Source: Bradyrhizobiaceae bacterium PARB1
GTDB lineage: Bacteria > Pseudomonadota > Alphaproteobacteria > Rhizobiales > Xanthobacteraceae
DNA: 64,000 nucleotides
Direction: 5' to 3'
Assembly (NCBI GenBank): GCA_002256345.1
Contig: NKIY01000011.1
Location: 1 to 64,000 of the forward strand
Positions 41,226 through 50,413 of this stretch are shown here, one piece after another (the first letter of the stretch is position 1; every line of letters starts with the position of its first letter). Made by a program: the position numbers and the translations under genes. The notes under the pieces are model-generated. The model saw only the letters and a list, made by a program, of their open reading frames with translations. It had not been told where the DNA came from and made no database searches.

Positions 41226-43130
41226 CTAATTGCCACGTTGCACGCCTTGCGCGCTCAAGGCTGCTCGCTCCTCTGCAGTTGGTCGTTTCGGCGGCCTACC
41301 CGTTGGGCAAAAGCTTTTCGGAAATGGGCCGCGTTCCAACTCAAAATTGAAGGCCGTTTCTACTAGCTTTACGACCGTTGGCCATTCAGCCCTCAACCGG
41401 TGAACGATATTCGGCTCCTCACAGAGCGAGGAGATGAAACGCCATACGATGACAAAGACGAGCGAACTATCGCCATTGAAAGACGCAGGCAACCGAGGAT
41501 AAGATGAAACACCAGCCCTCTCGCAAAGATCGCGAAATCGCGACGTGCGCAATGCGTCCGAGAAGACCCTATTCGCGCGCTCAATTATGCCGACTGGTCT
41601 CGCTTCCATGGCAACTTGCAACAATTCAGGGTCCGAGGTCCGGGAGAACAATCGAGCGAATTCCTCCAAAGACGTAAAGCGAAAGCTTCCGAGTCGGTCA
41701 TAGTTTCTACCGCTCAACGTGACCCAAGTGCCTTTCGGCAGAAGAGCGAACGGCAGGACGTAATAGTCAAGTATCTCCTCCCTTTCAGCGAGCCGGGCTA
41801 CCACGAGAAAGTCCGGCTTCTCGACCGACCGATAGCCGAACTGCCAGAGATTCCCACCACTCTCTTTCTTTGCTGACCGCCCAAGGCCGACACCAATACG
41901 GATACTGCCATTTACCAGGAGAAAGTGATTACGCGGCAACTCTTGGACGGGGCTACGTTCATTTTCGATAAGCTGTGTTAAATGCCCTCTGATCTGCCGC
42001 CGTGTCGCTAGAACTATGTCCCACTTCGTGCGAACCGGATATCCAATCAGTTCTAACGCGCGTGTTAGTGTGCCAAAACGGGTTCGGTAGGTAGTGTTGC
42101 TCGGTCCCAACGTGCAGCCGAGAAGTTCCTCTTTCGATAGCCTCCCGTGTTTGCACCATTGAGCCGCCAAGAAATCCAACATGAAGTTCGTCTGGTACTG
42201 ATGAACGTCTTTGCGAATTATTTCAGCTGCTGCCTGAAATCGTCCTGCAGAGACCAGTGGCGTATACGCTCCCTCCTTTACAATCCAAAGCCTTCGGGGA
42301 TTTCGGTGCCAGTTACGAGCCATCTTCTTTGAAGCCCGATTGTAGACACTGTTTCCAATGTACTTTTCGTTAGTCAGCACATCTCGAACATTCTGGTACG
42401 TCCAATCCCTTGAGGCTGCATTCCGAATGCCCTCACTATTCAGAAGGCGAGCAATCGCCGTATATGAAAGGCGTTCATCAATATAAAGATCGTATATTCT
42501 GCGAATGACAGTGATCTCGGACTTGGGGCCTGGCACCAGAATTGTGTGATCGCCCTGGATCGCTATCCGTTGTCCTGTCTTGAGGTCCGACTTATAGGCA
42601 CCATTGCCGTCAACGAGGACCCGACGAAGTCCGTAACCGGGCGTGGATCCGATACGAAATCCATTCGCGACGACACGGCTTTGACCAAGAAATACTTTCG
42701 ATGACAACTCTCGACTGAACTCACCCGCCATCGCGCGCTTTAGTGCTTTTATAATCGAAGATGACAGGCTGCCGTCGTTGATAAAGGACTCCGCACAATA
42801 TTCGACGGCCACACCATGCGACCGACAAATATACTCATAGTGCGCGCTCTCGTCCGTATCCTGGAATCTCCCCCAGCGACTTACATCATAAATGAGGATG
42901 GTTTTGAAATCTGCGTAACCCGACCAGACATCGGCAATTAGGCGCTGCAACGCCGTCCGCCGATCGAGAGTGAGCCCACTGCGACCAGCATCTTCGTAGC
43001 TACGTACGATAGTCAGACCGTGGCGGGCGGCAAACTGAGCAATGGCCTCTGCTTGAATCGCAATCGAACTCTCTTGCATGTCTGTGGACATGCGTACGTA
43101 TTGGACAGCCCTATTCTCGATTAGCTGCAT
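41226..43130 (-). CDS. Large serine recombinase
   Basis: 634 residues. The N-terminal resolvase domain starts YVRMSTDMQESS with nucleophile Ser15 and has ILIYDVSRWGRFQDTDES (about 79-96); the recombinase domain follows (STPGYGLRR, about 162; TAIARLLNSEG; VRDVLTNEKYIGNSVYN). The cysteine zinc ribbon common to phage integrases is absent; instead residues about 320-370 read WCKHGRLSKEELLGC and PSNTTYRTRFGTLTRALELI, a small repeat-like fold also seen beside HNH nucleases. Codon use is less GC-rich than the neighbours, a sign of transfer. It may have integrated a now-lost element. Confidence 0.85.
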   Translation of the reverse strand: MQLIENRAVQYVRMSTDMQESSIAIQAEAIAQFAARHGLTIVRSYEDAGRSGLTLDRRTALQRLIADVWSGYADFKTILIYDVSRWGRFQDTDESAHYEYICRSHGVAVEYCAESFINDGSLSSSIIKALKRAMAGEFSRELSSKVFLGQSRVVANGFRIGSTPGYGLRRVLVDGNGAYKSDLKTGQRIAIQGDHTILVPGPKSEITVIRRIYDLYIDERLSYTAIARLLNSEGIRNAASRDWTYQNVRDVLTNEKYIGNSVYNRASKKMARNWHRNPRRLWIVKEGAYTPLVSAGRFQAAAEIIRKDVHQYQTNFMLDFLAAQWCKHGRLSKEELLGCTLGPSNTTYRTRFGTLTRALELIGYPVRTKWDIVLATRRQIRGHLTQLIENERSPVQELPRNHFLLVNGSIRIGVGLGRSAKKESGGNLWQFGYRSVEKPDFLVVARLAEREEILDYYVLPFALLPKGTWVTLSGRNYDRLGSFRFTSLEEFARLFSRTSDPELLQVAMEARPVGIIERANRVFSDALRTSRFRDLCERAGVSSYPRLPASFNGDSSLVFVIVWRFISSLCEEPNIVHRLRAEWPTVVKLVETAFNFELERGPFPKSFCPTGRPPKRPTAEERAALSAQGVQRGN

Positions 43131-43226
43131 GTCAAGTCATACCAACGATGCCCTCTACATCTGGGCTCACAACACGTCATAATTCCAAGGACATAAAGTA
43201 TCGTCATCGACTTAGTTGCATTACAC

Positions 43227-43255
43227 AAAAGGCCGCAATGCGAACGCTGCGGCCT
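43227..43255 (-). terminator. Rho-independent terminator of the PRC-barrel pseudogene
   Basis: On the minus strand arm AGGCCGCA (43255-43248), 10-base loop, arm TGCGGCCT (43237-43230), then TTTG. Placed 24 bases after the stop of the frame at 43279. Confidence 0.75.
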
Positions 43256-43278
43256 CGCATATCCGAGCTGTTTTGCTT

Positions 43279-43679
43279 CTACTTCGGATACTTGAACTCC
43301 GGTGCCGCCTTCAACGCGTCCTTCGTGGTATTCATCTTCGCGACCCACTTGTCAGCCTTTGTGTCGTGCGTGATCACAACAGATGCCGGCGATACGGCGA
43401 CATAGCGCTCACCCATGCCGAGGAGACCGCCCACAGACCGGATGAGCGCATCGATCTTTTCGTTCTTGATGGCGATGTCAGTGATCTCGCCGACATTCTC
43501 GTTTGCCTGTTTGGTGATGTTCAAGCCCTTCACCTTAGGCGAGAACATTTCGTTCTTACCGACCGTGGAGAACTTGGCTTCCGCCGGCGCCGCACCCACG
43601 GTGGTTGTTGCAGCAGTCTGAGCGAGGGCTGGGTGGAGAGAGCTGCAATGGCAACGGAGACGAGAGCCAGCTTTTTCAC
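43279..43679 (-). pseudogene. PRC-barrel secreted protein, frameshifted
   Basis: The GTG start at 43679 has AGGAG 6 bases ahead and codes a signal peptide VKKLALVSVAIAALSTQPS. The body, in the frame ending at 43279, reads AQTAATTTVGAAPAEAKF, then the PRC-barrel block GLNITKQANENVGEITDIAI and VSPASVVITHDTKADKWVAK. The two parts are in different frames; a single missing base around 43620-43625 (CCCTCGCTCAG on the minus strand) would join them as STQPSAQTAA, a normal signal cleavage site. Either a recent inactivation or a sequence error. Ribosome site, body and terminator are otherwise intact. Confidence 0.75.
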
Positions 43680-44559
43680 GATAATCTCCTGTGTTGGAAG
43701 TGTCGCCCCAACGTTCGATGTCTTTCTTCGTTCCGCCACGAGGCGTCGGCCCTACCTGCGCTCAGCCCTCTCCAAGGATAACACCTTGCGCAGGGGTACT
43801 CGCGCCCGTTAGCGTGCCGGTTTGAGCGGTAGAGTGCCGTAGGCTGCCACCCCGTTTCGGCCATTTGGCACTACCGGGATAATGCGCGACGTTTCCTCCA
43901 ATCAACATCGAACCAAGGCGTCGCGGGCGCCTTAGGCGGCAGCGCCACGAACTTATCCAGCACCGACCCACCCCCCGAACCTCTACCCGCAGACATATTA
44001 TTGATCGCTCATGATCGTGAACCAACGACTAAACAACCTGGAACTCGAGCACATCGGCTGCAATCGACTTCTCGATCGTATCGAATTCTAGCTGAGACGT
44101 TAGGACATACCGGTCAGGCGGAATCATGCGATCGAGCATACACCGATTGAGAAGCTACTTCTTATTGATGGATTGTTTTGTGCTCGTGCTGAAAAGGCCG
44201 GCTGATGTCGGCGTCGCCGATTATCGCGTCCACGCATTCTTCTTGCGCGACCTTATCGACCGATATCCGTCTCATTGCTTGAGAGAGCGTGTTGCGACGC
44301 TGCTTCATTTAGATGGCGCGAGGAGGCTCAAGCGCCGCCTATTTAAATCGACAGCCCTAGGGCGGAGGGCATCGCATCAAGCTCGTCAACGACGTAGTAG
44401 AAAAGCAAATGGCGGCACCTATGCCGCCATCTTTAGTATTTTGACTGCTCTCGTTATGACATTTCAACTTGCCATTTTCTTAGGTACATTTGACAGCAAT
44501 CAGTAAGTTTAGAAGGAACGCGAGCTCGAAAAGCTCCATCACATCTTTCAACCGATCTC
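43680..44559. other. Gene-poor stretch of probable foreign DNA
   Basis: No gene I can support. A plus-strand frame 44126-44506 (126 codons, basic, with a hydrophobic end TYAAIFSILTALVMTFQLAI) and a minus-strand frame 43871-43996 (41 codons, containing FVALPPKAPATPWFDVDWRK) are the only candidates; both lack ribosome sites. The base composition is more AT-rich than the flanks. Confidence 0.5.
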
Positions 44560-44862
44560 CTATCGATTACGCATCGGGATTTTCGCCGAGTGTTCGATGG
44601 CTGCCGCGATCTCCCAGCGCATCGCAGGATTTTCAAGACGGATGACCTCGATCTTCCGATGCCCCGCTTTTATGAGAGCATAGAAATGATGGTACTCGCC
44701 GATCACTTCACTGTAGATCGAGATCGGGATGCGCCGTGTCTGATTTTTCTTCAGAACATGGCGTACTTCTTCCTCGAATCTCTTGTCGTCGTCTGCAAAC
44801 GGCGAATCGATGCAGACGTCGAGTTGAGCAACGTCGATTTGTTCGATAGCAAATGGGGGCAT
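44560..44862 (-). CDS. ParB-like nuclease-domain (sulfiredoxin-fold) small protein
   Basis: 100 residues from ATG 44862 with CAGGAG 9 bases upstream (an in-frame start further up lacks one). The order IEQIDVAQLDVCIDS, RFEEEVRHVLKKNQTRRIPI, EVIGEYHHFYALIKAGHRKI follows the ParB N-terminal domain, where the GHRK/GERR motif binds nucleotide. Alone, without the DNA-binding part, it is probably an accessory gene of the mobile region. Function unknown. Confidence 0.6.
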   Translation of the reverse strand: MPPFAIEQIDVAQLDVCIDSPFADDDKRFEEEVRHVLKKNQTRRIPISIYSEVIGEYHHFYALIKAGHRKIEVIRLENPAMRWEIAAAIEHSAKIPMRNR

Positions 44863-45337
44863 AAGAATCCGCTCCTGCGGAGATGTTGCAAGGTAGCTTG
44901 CACGTCTATCAATGTGTAGAGACGCAGTTACCGAGCACAGGGAAACACCAGATCGAGTGACCGAGCGAAGCGCAAATGGTTGCACTTATCGTTTAAAGAC
45001 ACCCGCCATCCGAAAGTTCACGGCTTTGTATTTTTCTTCCCCGGTGACGCATCACGAGGCGCGCCATCCATGTCTTGCAGTCACCAATGCAGTTTGCCGT
45101 TCGCTACTCCTTGTTAGGAAAACTCATCCGCGACTGATTAAGTAAGTGTCGCTGACAACTAGCGCCTGCGGCAATTCAGTGACTGCAATACATCTATTTT
45201 ACCCTCTTAAGTTGCGTTTCTTTGCTAGTTAGTTCTAACCTAGCAATACAGAAGCTTGGCAATCCAGGAATTGTCCATACATCTCGATCCCCTTTGGCGA
45301 TCTGCAAAGAACAAAGGAAATCCGAGCACTCTGTTTT
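44863..45337. other. Intergenic stretch in the mobile region
   Basis: 475 bases, AT-rich, no supported gene or repeat. The divergent promoters of the ParB-like gene and of the plus-strand gene at 45338 should lie here. Confidence 0.5.
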
Positions 45338-45964
45338 ATGAGCCCAGTAATGACCGACATGCCTGATAAACTTGCCACCGCGCCAAATAGCAAAACGCCG
45401 TCTGGTGCGGCCTCTCCTGTTAGTTCGGTGGTCTCGCGCAAACCAAACGAGCCAGGATTTTCGACCATTCGTCTCGTGGCGGGCGAGAACAGTGAGGAAC
45501 TCAACGATCTCTGCAAAGAGCTTCTGGATTTCCTTAAACCGCGCAACGTTATAGAGCGCATTCTCATATCGGATTTTATTCACAACGAATGGGAACTGCG
45601 CCGTGTTCGCAAGTTTGGATCATCAGCGATTCCGGCCGCGCGTCCATGGAGCGTTAGCCGGTTAAATGGTCACAAAGACGAGCGCTTTTGCGATTCTCCT
45701 TTGCCTAAAGGTAGCTATCAAGCCGGCATTGCCGGGTTGGAAGCGAAGGGATATCCACTTGAAGACATTGATGCTTTCAGCGCTCTGTCTTTCGCGTCAG
45801 CTCTTGAATCCTTCGACAAACGCGCTTCATCGTTAGAACTACGTAGGAACGCTGCGTTGGCCGCTCTCGAAGATCGCCGGGCACAGAGCGCACTTGCCGA
45901 GCGCACGATCGATGCAACGGCAGACGAAGAGCGGCCAACGATGAGCATGCGGGACGGTGAGTGA
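45338..45964 (+). CDS. Hypothetical protein paired with the next gene
   Basis: 208 residues: a low-complexity N-terminus (about 1-40), a helical middle (SEELNDLCKELLDFLKPRNV, ISDFIHNEWELRRVRKFG) and an Ala/Arg-rich helical end that may form a coiled coil (about 150-195, SLELRRNAALAALEDRRAQS). No ribosome site seen at the first ATG. Its TGA overlaps the ATG of the following gene as TGATG. Similar two-gene sets are frequent on rhizobial islands, function unknown. Confidence 0.6.
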   Translation: MSPVMTDMPDKLATAPNSKTPSGAASPVSSVVSRKPNEPGFSTIRLVAGENSEELNDLCKELLDFLKPRNVIERILISDFIHNEWELRRVRKFGSSAIPAARPWSVSRLNGHKDERFCDSPLPKGSYQAGIAGLEAKGYPLEDIDAFSALSFASALESFDKRASSLELRRNAALAALEDRRAQSALAERTIDATADEERPTMSMRDGE

Positions 45965-46482
45965 TGACGACGCCCGCCCGCATCATCGCGAACCAGCGGA
46001 ATGCGCGACGAAGCACTGGCCCTCGTTCGCTCGCGGGCAAACAAGCCGCGTCGCGCAACGCGTTTCGCCATGGTCTTAACATCCCGATCGGCTCCAACGT
46101 GCCTGAGGTTTCGACGTTGGCCAAAGAGTTGGCGGCGGATCTAGGGCTACCGATCACCGACCTCGCGGTGATAGGCGCCGCTCGGGCCGTTATAGAGGTC
46201 GAGCGGGTTCGCAGCGCTTATTATGCGTTTTACAAGCGCGCAGCGGCATCGCTCGCAGTTTTGCAGGAGACAGCCTCCTCGGTGATGCCCTCATCCGGCA
46301 ATGATCCGCTCGGACTGATGGCAGTCTTTGCGATCTTCGAGGCACAGTGGCGAGAACCAGACGGCCCTCCTCCTTTAACGTTACCGGAGTTGGCGCTCGA
46401 GCTCGACCGGCTGGCGCGTTACGAGCGTCGTGCTTACTCGGCACGCAAAAAAGCCCTGCGTCGGCTTGTTCAGGAACACTAG
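45964..46482 (+). CDS. Hypothetical protein with GPR-type N-terminal motif
   Basis: 172 residues. The N-terminus NQRNARRSTGPRSLAGKQAA then SRNAFRHGL is the 'N-x2-S-x-GP+TP-x-GK' motif found in many small proteins of unknown function, often on phages and islands. The rest is helical (LPELALELDRLARYERRAYS). Coupled to the gene before by TGATG. Probably DNA-related, but this is a guess. Confidence 0.65.
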   Translation: MTTPARIIANQRNARRSTGPRSLAGKQAASRNAFRHGLNIPIGSNVPEVSTLAKELAADLGLPITDLAVIGAARAVIEVERVRSAYYAFYKRAAASLAVLQETASSVMPSSGNDPLGLMAVFAIFEAQWREPDGPPPLTLPELALELDRLARYERRAYSARKKALRRLVQEH

Positions 46483-46730
46483 GCTCCGAGCTAGTTAGGG
46501 CTCTTACGCGCCCAAACTGTTACCTACCCGCAACAAATCTAAAATCTTCCAAAAAAGCCGCAAGATCTCACGCCCTCAATTGAATCTATCAGTTGGGGGC
46601 GTTCGCACATCTGGCGGAACGAACCCAATCGGCCAAGCGACATCCGCACGAGCCACGCTGCGTGTTTGGCGGAACGAAGCCAAGCCCACAGCGGGCCGGA
46701 TGAAGCTCAATGATGTTGGAGGTTCGAATC

Positions 46731-46973
46731 ATGATTGTAAGGCAGATGCCGGCGTGGCCGCTGCAGATGCGGGCGGAAACAGCCGCAGCCTATTGCGACG
46801 AGGCAGACACTGACGAATTCCTGCGCGGCGTCGAGGCCGGGCATTACCCGCCACCAGGATCGTCATTCGGCGGATCAGCAAAGTGGCATCGCGCGGTCTT
46901 GGATGCTGCGATCGACCGGCATCACGCGATCGTCACGCCGACCATCAGCAACGACTTGATCGATTTGCTCTAA
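46731..46973 (+). CDS. Excisionase-like / helix-turn-helix protein beside the integrase
   Basis: 80 residues from ATG 46731 with TTGGAGG 8 bases ahead. Residues 10-60 (PLQMRAETAAAYCDEADTDE, FLRGVEAGHYPPPGS, KWHRAVLDAAID) resemble the winged-helix excisionase/AlpA pattern: a short HTH, a turn with prolines and a helix. It ends 13 bases before the integrase start, so it is the natural candidate for the recombination directionality factor. Confidence 0.65.
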   Translation: MIVRQMPAWPLQMRAETAAAYCDEADTDEFLRGVEAGHYPPPGSSFGGSAKWHRAVLDAAIDRHHAIVTPTISNDLIDLL

Positions 46974-46986
46974 CGGAGATCTCCGC

Positions 46987-48108
46987 ATGCACAGCGCAAA
47001 TAATGATTTCAACTCGTCGATACCTGACAGCGCGCTCACGAAAGGCACCTTTGACTGGATGACTGCCATCTATCTTGCTTCGCCGCAGTTCGATGACCTG
47101 CCGGATCTGACACAACGCAGCTATCGCCAAGCCCTGGCGCGGATCGCGAACTATCCACTGAAAGACGGCAGACGATTTGGCACTATCTGCGTGAGCTCCA
47201 TCACACCGGCGGTCGCCGATCAGATGCATGCACGTCTAAAGTCGCGAAGCGACGGCAGCAAGCGAGCCCGATCGGCGATGCTCTCAATGCGAGTCGCACA
47301 GCGCGCATGGTCGATTGCGCAGCGGCGGTACGTGGCGGATATGCCGTCCAACAATCCCTTCGCCAAGATGGGTATCGTCTATCGCCCGACGCCGACGCGC
47401 CCGGTCACCTATCAAGAGCTTCTGTGTTTTGTGGCGGAAGCGGACCGGACGGGCGACCAATCCATCGGTACCGCCGCGATGATCGCTTTCTTCTGGCTTC
47501 AACGCCAGACAGATATCCTGGCCAGACTAAGCTGGCATCACTATCGGCCGGTTGACGCGCCCGAGGTTGCGCGGATCTTCCATCACAAAACGCACGAGCT
47601 CGTTGACATCCCGTTGTTCGACAATGACGGATCTCATCTTTGGCCAGAGCTGAGTACTCGCCTGGATACGAGCCATCGCCACGGCGCTCTGATCGTGACC
47701 CGTGACCATCCTGATCGACTTAGGAAGACGCATTTGCCCTGGCAGCCGGACTATTTCCGGCATCGGGTTGCGGAGATCCGTGCGGCCGCAGGAATTGATC
47801 CACAGGTCAAATTCATGGGACTACGCCACGGTGGAAATACCGAAGGTGCAGATGCCGACCTGACCGATGCGCAGCTTCGTGCTTTGAGCGGGCATCGAAC
47901 GGCTAACATGGTCTTAGTTTACGCCAAAGCATCTCTGCAACAGCGGCGGGAAGGCGCCCGGAAACGGCGTGAGGCGCGGGAAGCGGCGGTGCTGAGATTA
48001 CAGAAGGCCAGCAATGGAACCACCGATGACCAATCGCAGCTGTCAAACTATAACGACAGAGGATTTGGTATGGTGGGCGCACTAGGGCTCGAACCTAGGA
48101 CCCGATGA
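46987..48108 (+). CDS. Tyrosine recombinase (integrase) of a tRNA-Lys-linked element
   Basis: 373 residues. Catalytic residues: Arg173 (LQRQTDILARLSW), Lys201 (HHKTHELVDIPL), His281 (GLRHGGNTE), His303 (LSGHRTANM), Tyr312 (LVYAK). The second Arg of the H-x2-R box is replaced by Asn284, as in a subgroup of rhizobial integrases with the RHGxxTE form. GGAGATCTCCGC precedes the ATG. The last 12 codons (MVGALGLEPRTR) and the stop come from the antisense strand of tRNA-Lys, so insertion into the tRNA 3' end fixed the C-terminus. Confidence 0.9.
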   Translation: MHSANNDFNSSIPDSALTKGTFDWMTAIYLASPQFDDLPDLTQRSYRQALARIANYPLKDGRRFGTICVSSITPAVADQMHARLKSRSDGSKRARSAMLSMRVAQRAWSIAQRRYVADMPSNNPFAKMGIVYRPTPTRPVTYQELLCFVAEADRTGDQSIGTAAMIAFFWLQRQTDILARLSWHHYRPVDAPEVARIFHHKTHELVDIPLFDNDGSHLWPELSTRLDTSHRHGALIVTRDHPDRLRKTHLPWQPDYFRHRVAEIRAAAGIDPQVKFMGLRHGGNTEGADADLTDAQLRALSGHRTANMVLVYAKASLQQRREGARKRREAREAAVLRLQKASNGTTDDQSQLSNYNDRGFGMVGALGLEPRTR

Positions 48109-48146
48109 TTAAGAGTCATCTGCTCTACCAACTGAGCTATGCGCCC
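48071..48146 (-). tRNA. tRNA-Lys (anticodon CTT)
   Basis: 76 bases on the minus strand with encoded CCA. Acceptor GGGCGCA/TGCGCCC, D stem GCTC/GAGC, anticodon stem GATGA/TCATC with loop CTCTTAA (anticodon CTT at 48113-48111), T stem CTAGG/CCTAG with loop TTCGAGC. All stems pair perfectly. The integrase reading frame ends inside it on the other strand. Confidence 0.97.
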
Positions 48147-48259
48147 GGATCCAATCCGGATATCCCCGCGGGGACGGCTGCGTGTACCAAAGCCCCCCCA
48201 GGATGTCCAGCGATGCCGTCATAAAAAATGCATCGAATTTCGCTTTTGCGAAAATGTGG

Positions 48260-48286
48260 AAAAGCCGCCGGGATTCAGCGGCTTTT
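48260..48286. terminator. Rho-independent terminator, two-way
   Basis: AAAAGCCGC and GCGGCTTTT, perfect 9-bp arms, 9-base loop. On the minus strand it ends the Spy-like gene (stop 48318) with TTTTCC following. Confidence 0.85.
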
Positions 48287-48317
48287 CATCAGTGCGTCCG
48301 TGGAAAACTGATCCGTC

Positions 48318-48956
48318 TCAAAGCCGTTCCGCCCCCGCTGGAATGTCGTGGCCGAATCCGGAGCCATCGTGACCGCGATCACCGTCGTAGAAGCCCGGTG
48401 GCGAGAAACCCGGCCCGTCGAAGCTGCCACGCTCGAAACCGCCCGGGCCGCCCTCGGACGGACGCTGACCGCGCCGACGCCAACCTTCGCCGCCGCCGAA
48501 GCGGCCCATATGAGTCAACACCGCGAGACGACGTTTCTGGCCGTCATCAAGGGTCTTGTAGAGCGGATCGGCAGCATCTGCGATTTTCTTCAAGGCGGCA
48601 GCGGTCGCCGCCATGTTATCGGCGCGCTTCTGCAGGCGCTCGACGGGGTTGGGCGGCGTGTCGTTCTTCGCATTGTCCTCGCGCGCCTTGCGTTCTTCCA
48701 TACGCGCATTGGCGCGGTCGATGCGCAGCTTGGCGAAGTCGCGTACCGAAGTCTCCACCGCCGGCCACAGTTTTTCCTGATCGGGCGTGAGCTTCAGTCC
48801 GGCCTTCACAGCGGCGATACGCGCATCGGCGAAAGCCGCGCGATCCGCTGGATCCATTCGCATCTGATGATGCATCCACGGACGGTGCTGGGCGTAGACC
48901 GCGGTGGATCCTGCGAGCACCGCAACCGCGGCGCCGGCGAGCAACAGCTTCTTCAT
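48318..48956 (-). CDS. Spy/CpxP-family (LTXXQ) periplasmic protein
   Basis: 212 residues from ATG 48956 (GGAGG 5 bases ahead). Signal peptide MKKLLLAGAAVAVLAGSTAV then AQ. The LTXXQ motif is LTPDQEKLWPAVE (about 55-67) and a second degenerate copy lies near LKKIADAADPLYKTLDDGQK. The last 60 residues are rich in Gly, Arg and Pro and look disordered. Spy-like proteins are envelope chaperones induced by stress or metal; no regulator is visible nearby. Confidence 0.87.
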   Translation of the reverse strand: MKKLLLAGAAVAVLAGSTAVYAQHRPWMHHQMRMDPADRAAFADARIAAVKAGLKLTPDQEKLWPAVETSVRDFAKLRIDRANARMEERKAREDNAKNDTPPNPVERLQKRADNMAATAAALKKIADAADPLYKTLDDGQKRRLAVLTHMGRFGGGEGWRRRGQRPSEGGPGGFERGSFDGPGFSPPGFYDGDRGHDGSGFGHDIPAGAERL

Positions 48957-49087
48957 AGCAACCTCCATTGAAAGAGCTTGCCATGACGATGCGCGCCGGC
49001 ACTTCGCGCTTCAACTTACGCTTTGGCCATTTGATGTCGCGATATTGCTGGCGCCACAACACGTAGCACCGCGACACATAAATCTCG

Positions 49088-50413
49088 CTACAGCATGCCG
49101 AGCACGCGCGGCAGCCAGAGCGAAATCTCGGGAATGAACGTCACCGCGACGAGGAACATCAGCATGGTGAGCAGCCACGGCCACACCGCAATGGTAAGTT
49201 CCGTGATACCCATCTTGGCAATGCCCGAAGCCACGTAGAGATTGAGGCCCACGGGCGGATGGCACATGCCGACCTCCATATTCACCACCATCAGGATGCC
49301 GAGATGCACCGGATGCACGCCAAGTTTCACGGCGATGGGGAACAGGATCGGCGCGGTGATCAGTACGATGGATGACGCCTCCATCACATTGCCTGCGATC
49401 AGGAGCAGGATGTTGACGAAGATCAGGAAGGTCCACCAGTTGACGCCCTGATCGAGCATCCAGGCCGCGAGCTGTTGCGGGATCTGCTCGGAGGTCATCA
49501 GGAACGAGAACAGCACCGCATTGGTGATGATGTAGAGGATCATCGCGCTCATGCTGGCGGAGCCGAGCAGCACGCGCGGCACGTCCTTCAGGCCCATGTC
49601 CTTGTAGACGAACACGGCAATGACGAAGGCATAGACGGCACTGACGGCTGCGGCTTCCGTCGGCGTGAACCAGCCGCGGTAGATGCCGCCGAGCACGATG
49701 AAGATCAGCAACAGGCCCCAGATGCATTCGCGAAAGGCCTTGAAACGTTCGCTCCACGACGCCTGCGGCAGCCGCGGATAATCGAACTTCCAGGCGCGAT
49801 AGACCGTGGTGACACCGAGCAGCGTCGCCAGCATCAGGCCGGGAATGACGCCGGCAATGAACAGCTGCCCCACCGAGGCCGATGTGACGCGGGTGCCATC
49901 CGGCCCGAGCGCGACACTGCCGCCGGTGGCAACCGCATAGATCACCATGACGATGGAGGGCGGGATCAGGATGCCGAGCGCGCCCGATGTGGTGATGACG
50001 CCGGCGCCAAAACGCTTCGGAAAGCCCTGCGCCACCATGGCCGGCAGCAGGATCGAACCGATGGCGATCACGGTGGCCGGTGACGATCCGGAGATCGCCG
50101 CGAACAGCGCGCAGGCCATCACGCCGGCGAGACCGAGGCCACCGTACCAATGACCGACCATGGAGGTCGCGAAATTGATCATGCGACGGGCGACACCACC
50201 ATGGGTGAGGAAGTTGCCGGCGAGGATGAAGAACGGGATCGCCATGATCTCGAAATTCTCGATGCCGGTGAAGAGTTTCAGCGCTACTGCCTCGATCGGC
50301 ACTTGCGTGAGGAAGAACAGGAAGGTGAGAACCGTCAGACCGAGCGCGATCGAAATCGGCATGCCGGTGAGCATCAGCGCAATGAGCAGCGCGAAGATGA
50401 AGAGCGTGGTCAT
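49088..50413 (-). CDS. dctM: TRAP transporter large permease (DctM)
   Basis: 441 residues, about 12-13 hydrophobic segments, with the start TTLFIFALLIALMLTGMPIS and the loop GNFLTHGGVARRMINFATSM and GVMACALFAAISGSSPATVI, all standard for DctM. It is the Na+-coupled channel part of the importer. ATG overlaps the dctQ stop (ATGA); GAGGGCGTGCG precedes it. Confidence 0.93.
   Translation of the reverse strand: MTTLFIFALLIALMLTGMPISIALGLTVLTFLFFLTQVPIEAVALKLFTGIENFEIMAIPFFILAGNFLTHGGVARRMINFATSMVGHWYGGLGLAGVMACALFAAISGSSPATVIAIGSILLPAMVAQGFPKRFGAGVITTSGALGILIPPSIVMVIYAVATGGSVALGPDGTRVTSASVGQLFIAGVIPGLMLATLLGVTTVYRAWKFDYPRLPQASWSERFKAFRECIWGLLLIFIVLGGIYRGWFTPTEAAAVSAVYAFVIAVFVYKDMGLKDVPRVLLGSASMSAMILYIITNAVLFSFLMTSEQIPQQLAAWMLDQGVNWWTFLIFVNILLLIAGNVMEASSIVLITAPILFPIAVKLGVHPVHLGILMVVNMEVGMCHPPVGLNLYVASGIAKMGITELTIAVWPWLLTMLMFLVAVTFIPEISLWLPRVLGML

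Noticed and set aside
43762-44506. Protein genes at 43762-44025 (-) and 44126-44506 (+)
   Set aside because: No ribosome sites, odd composition, no recognisable domain; listed only under the gap entry.
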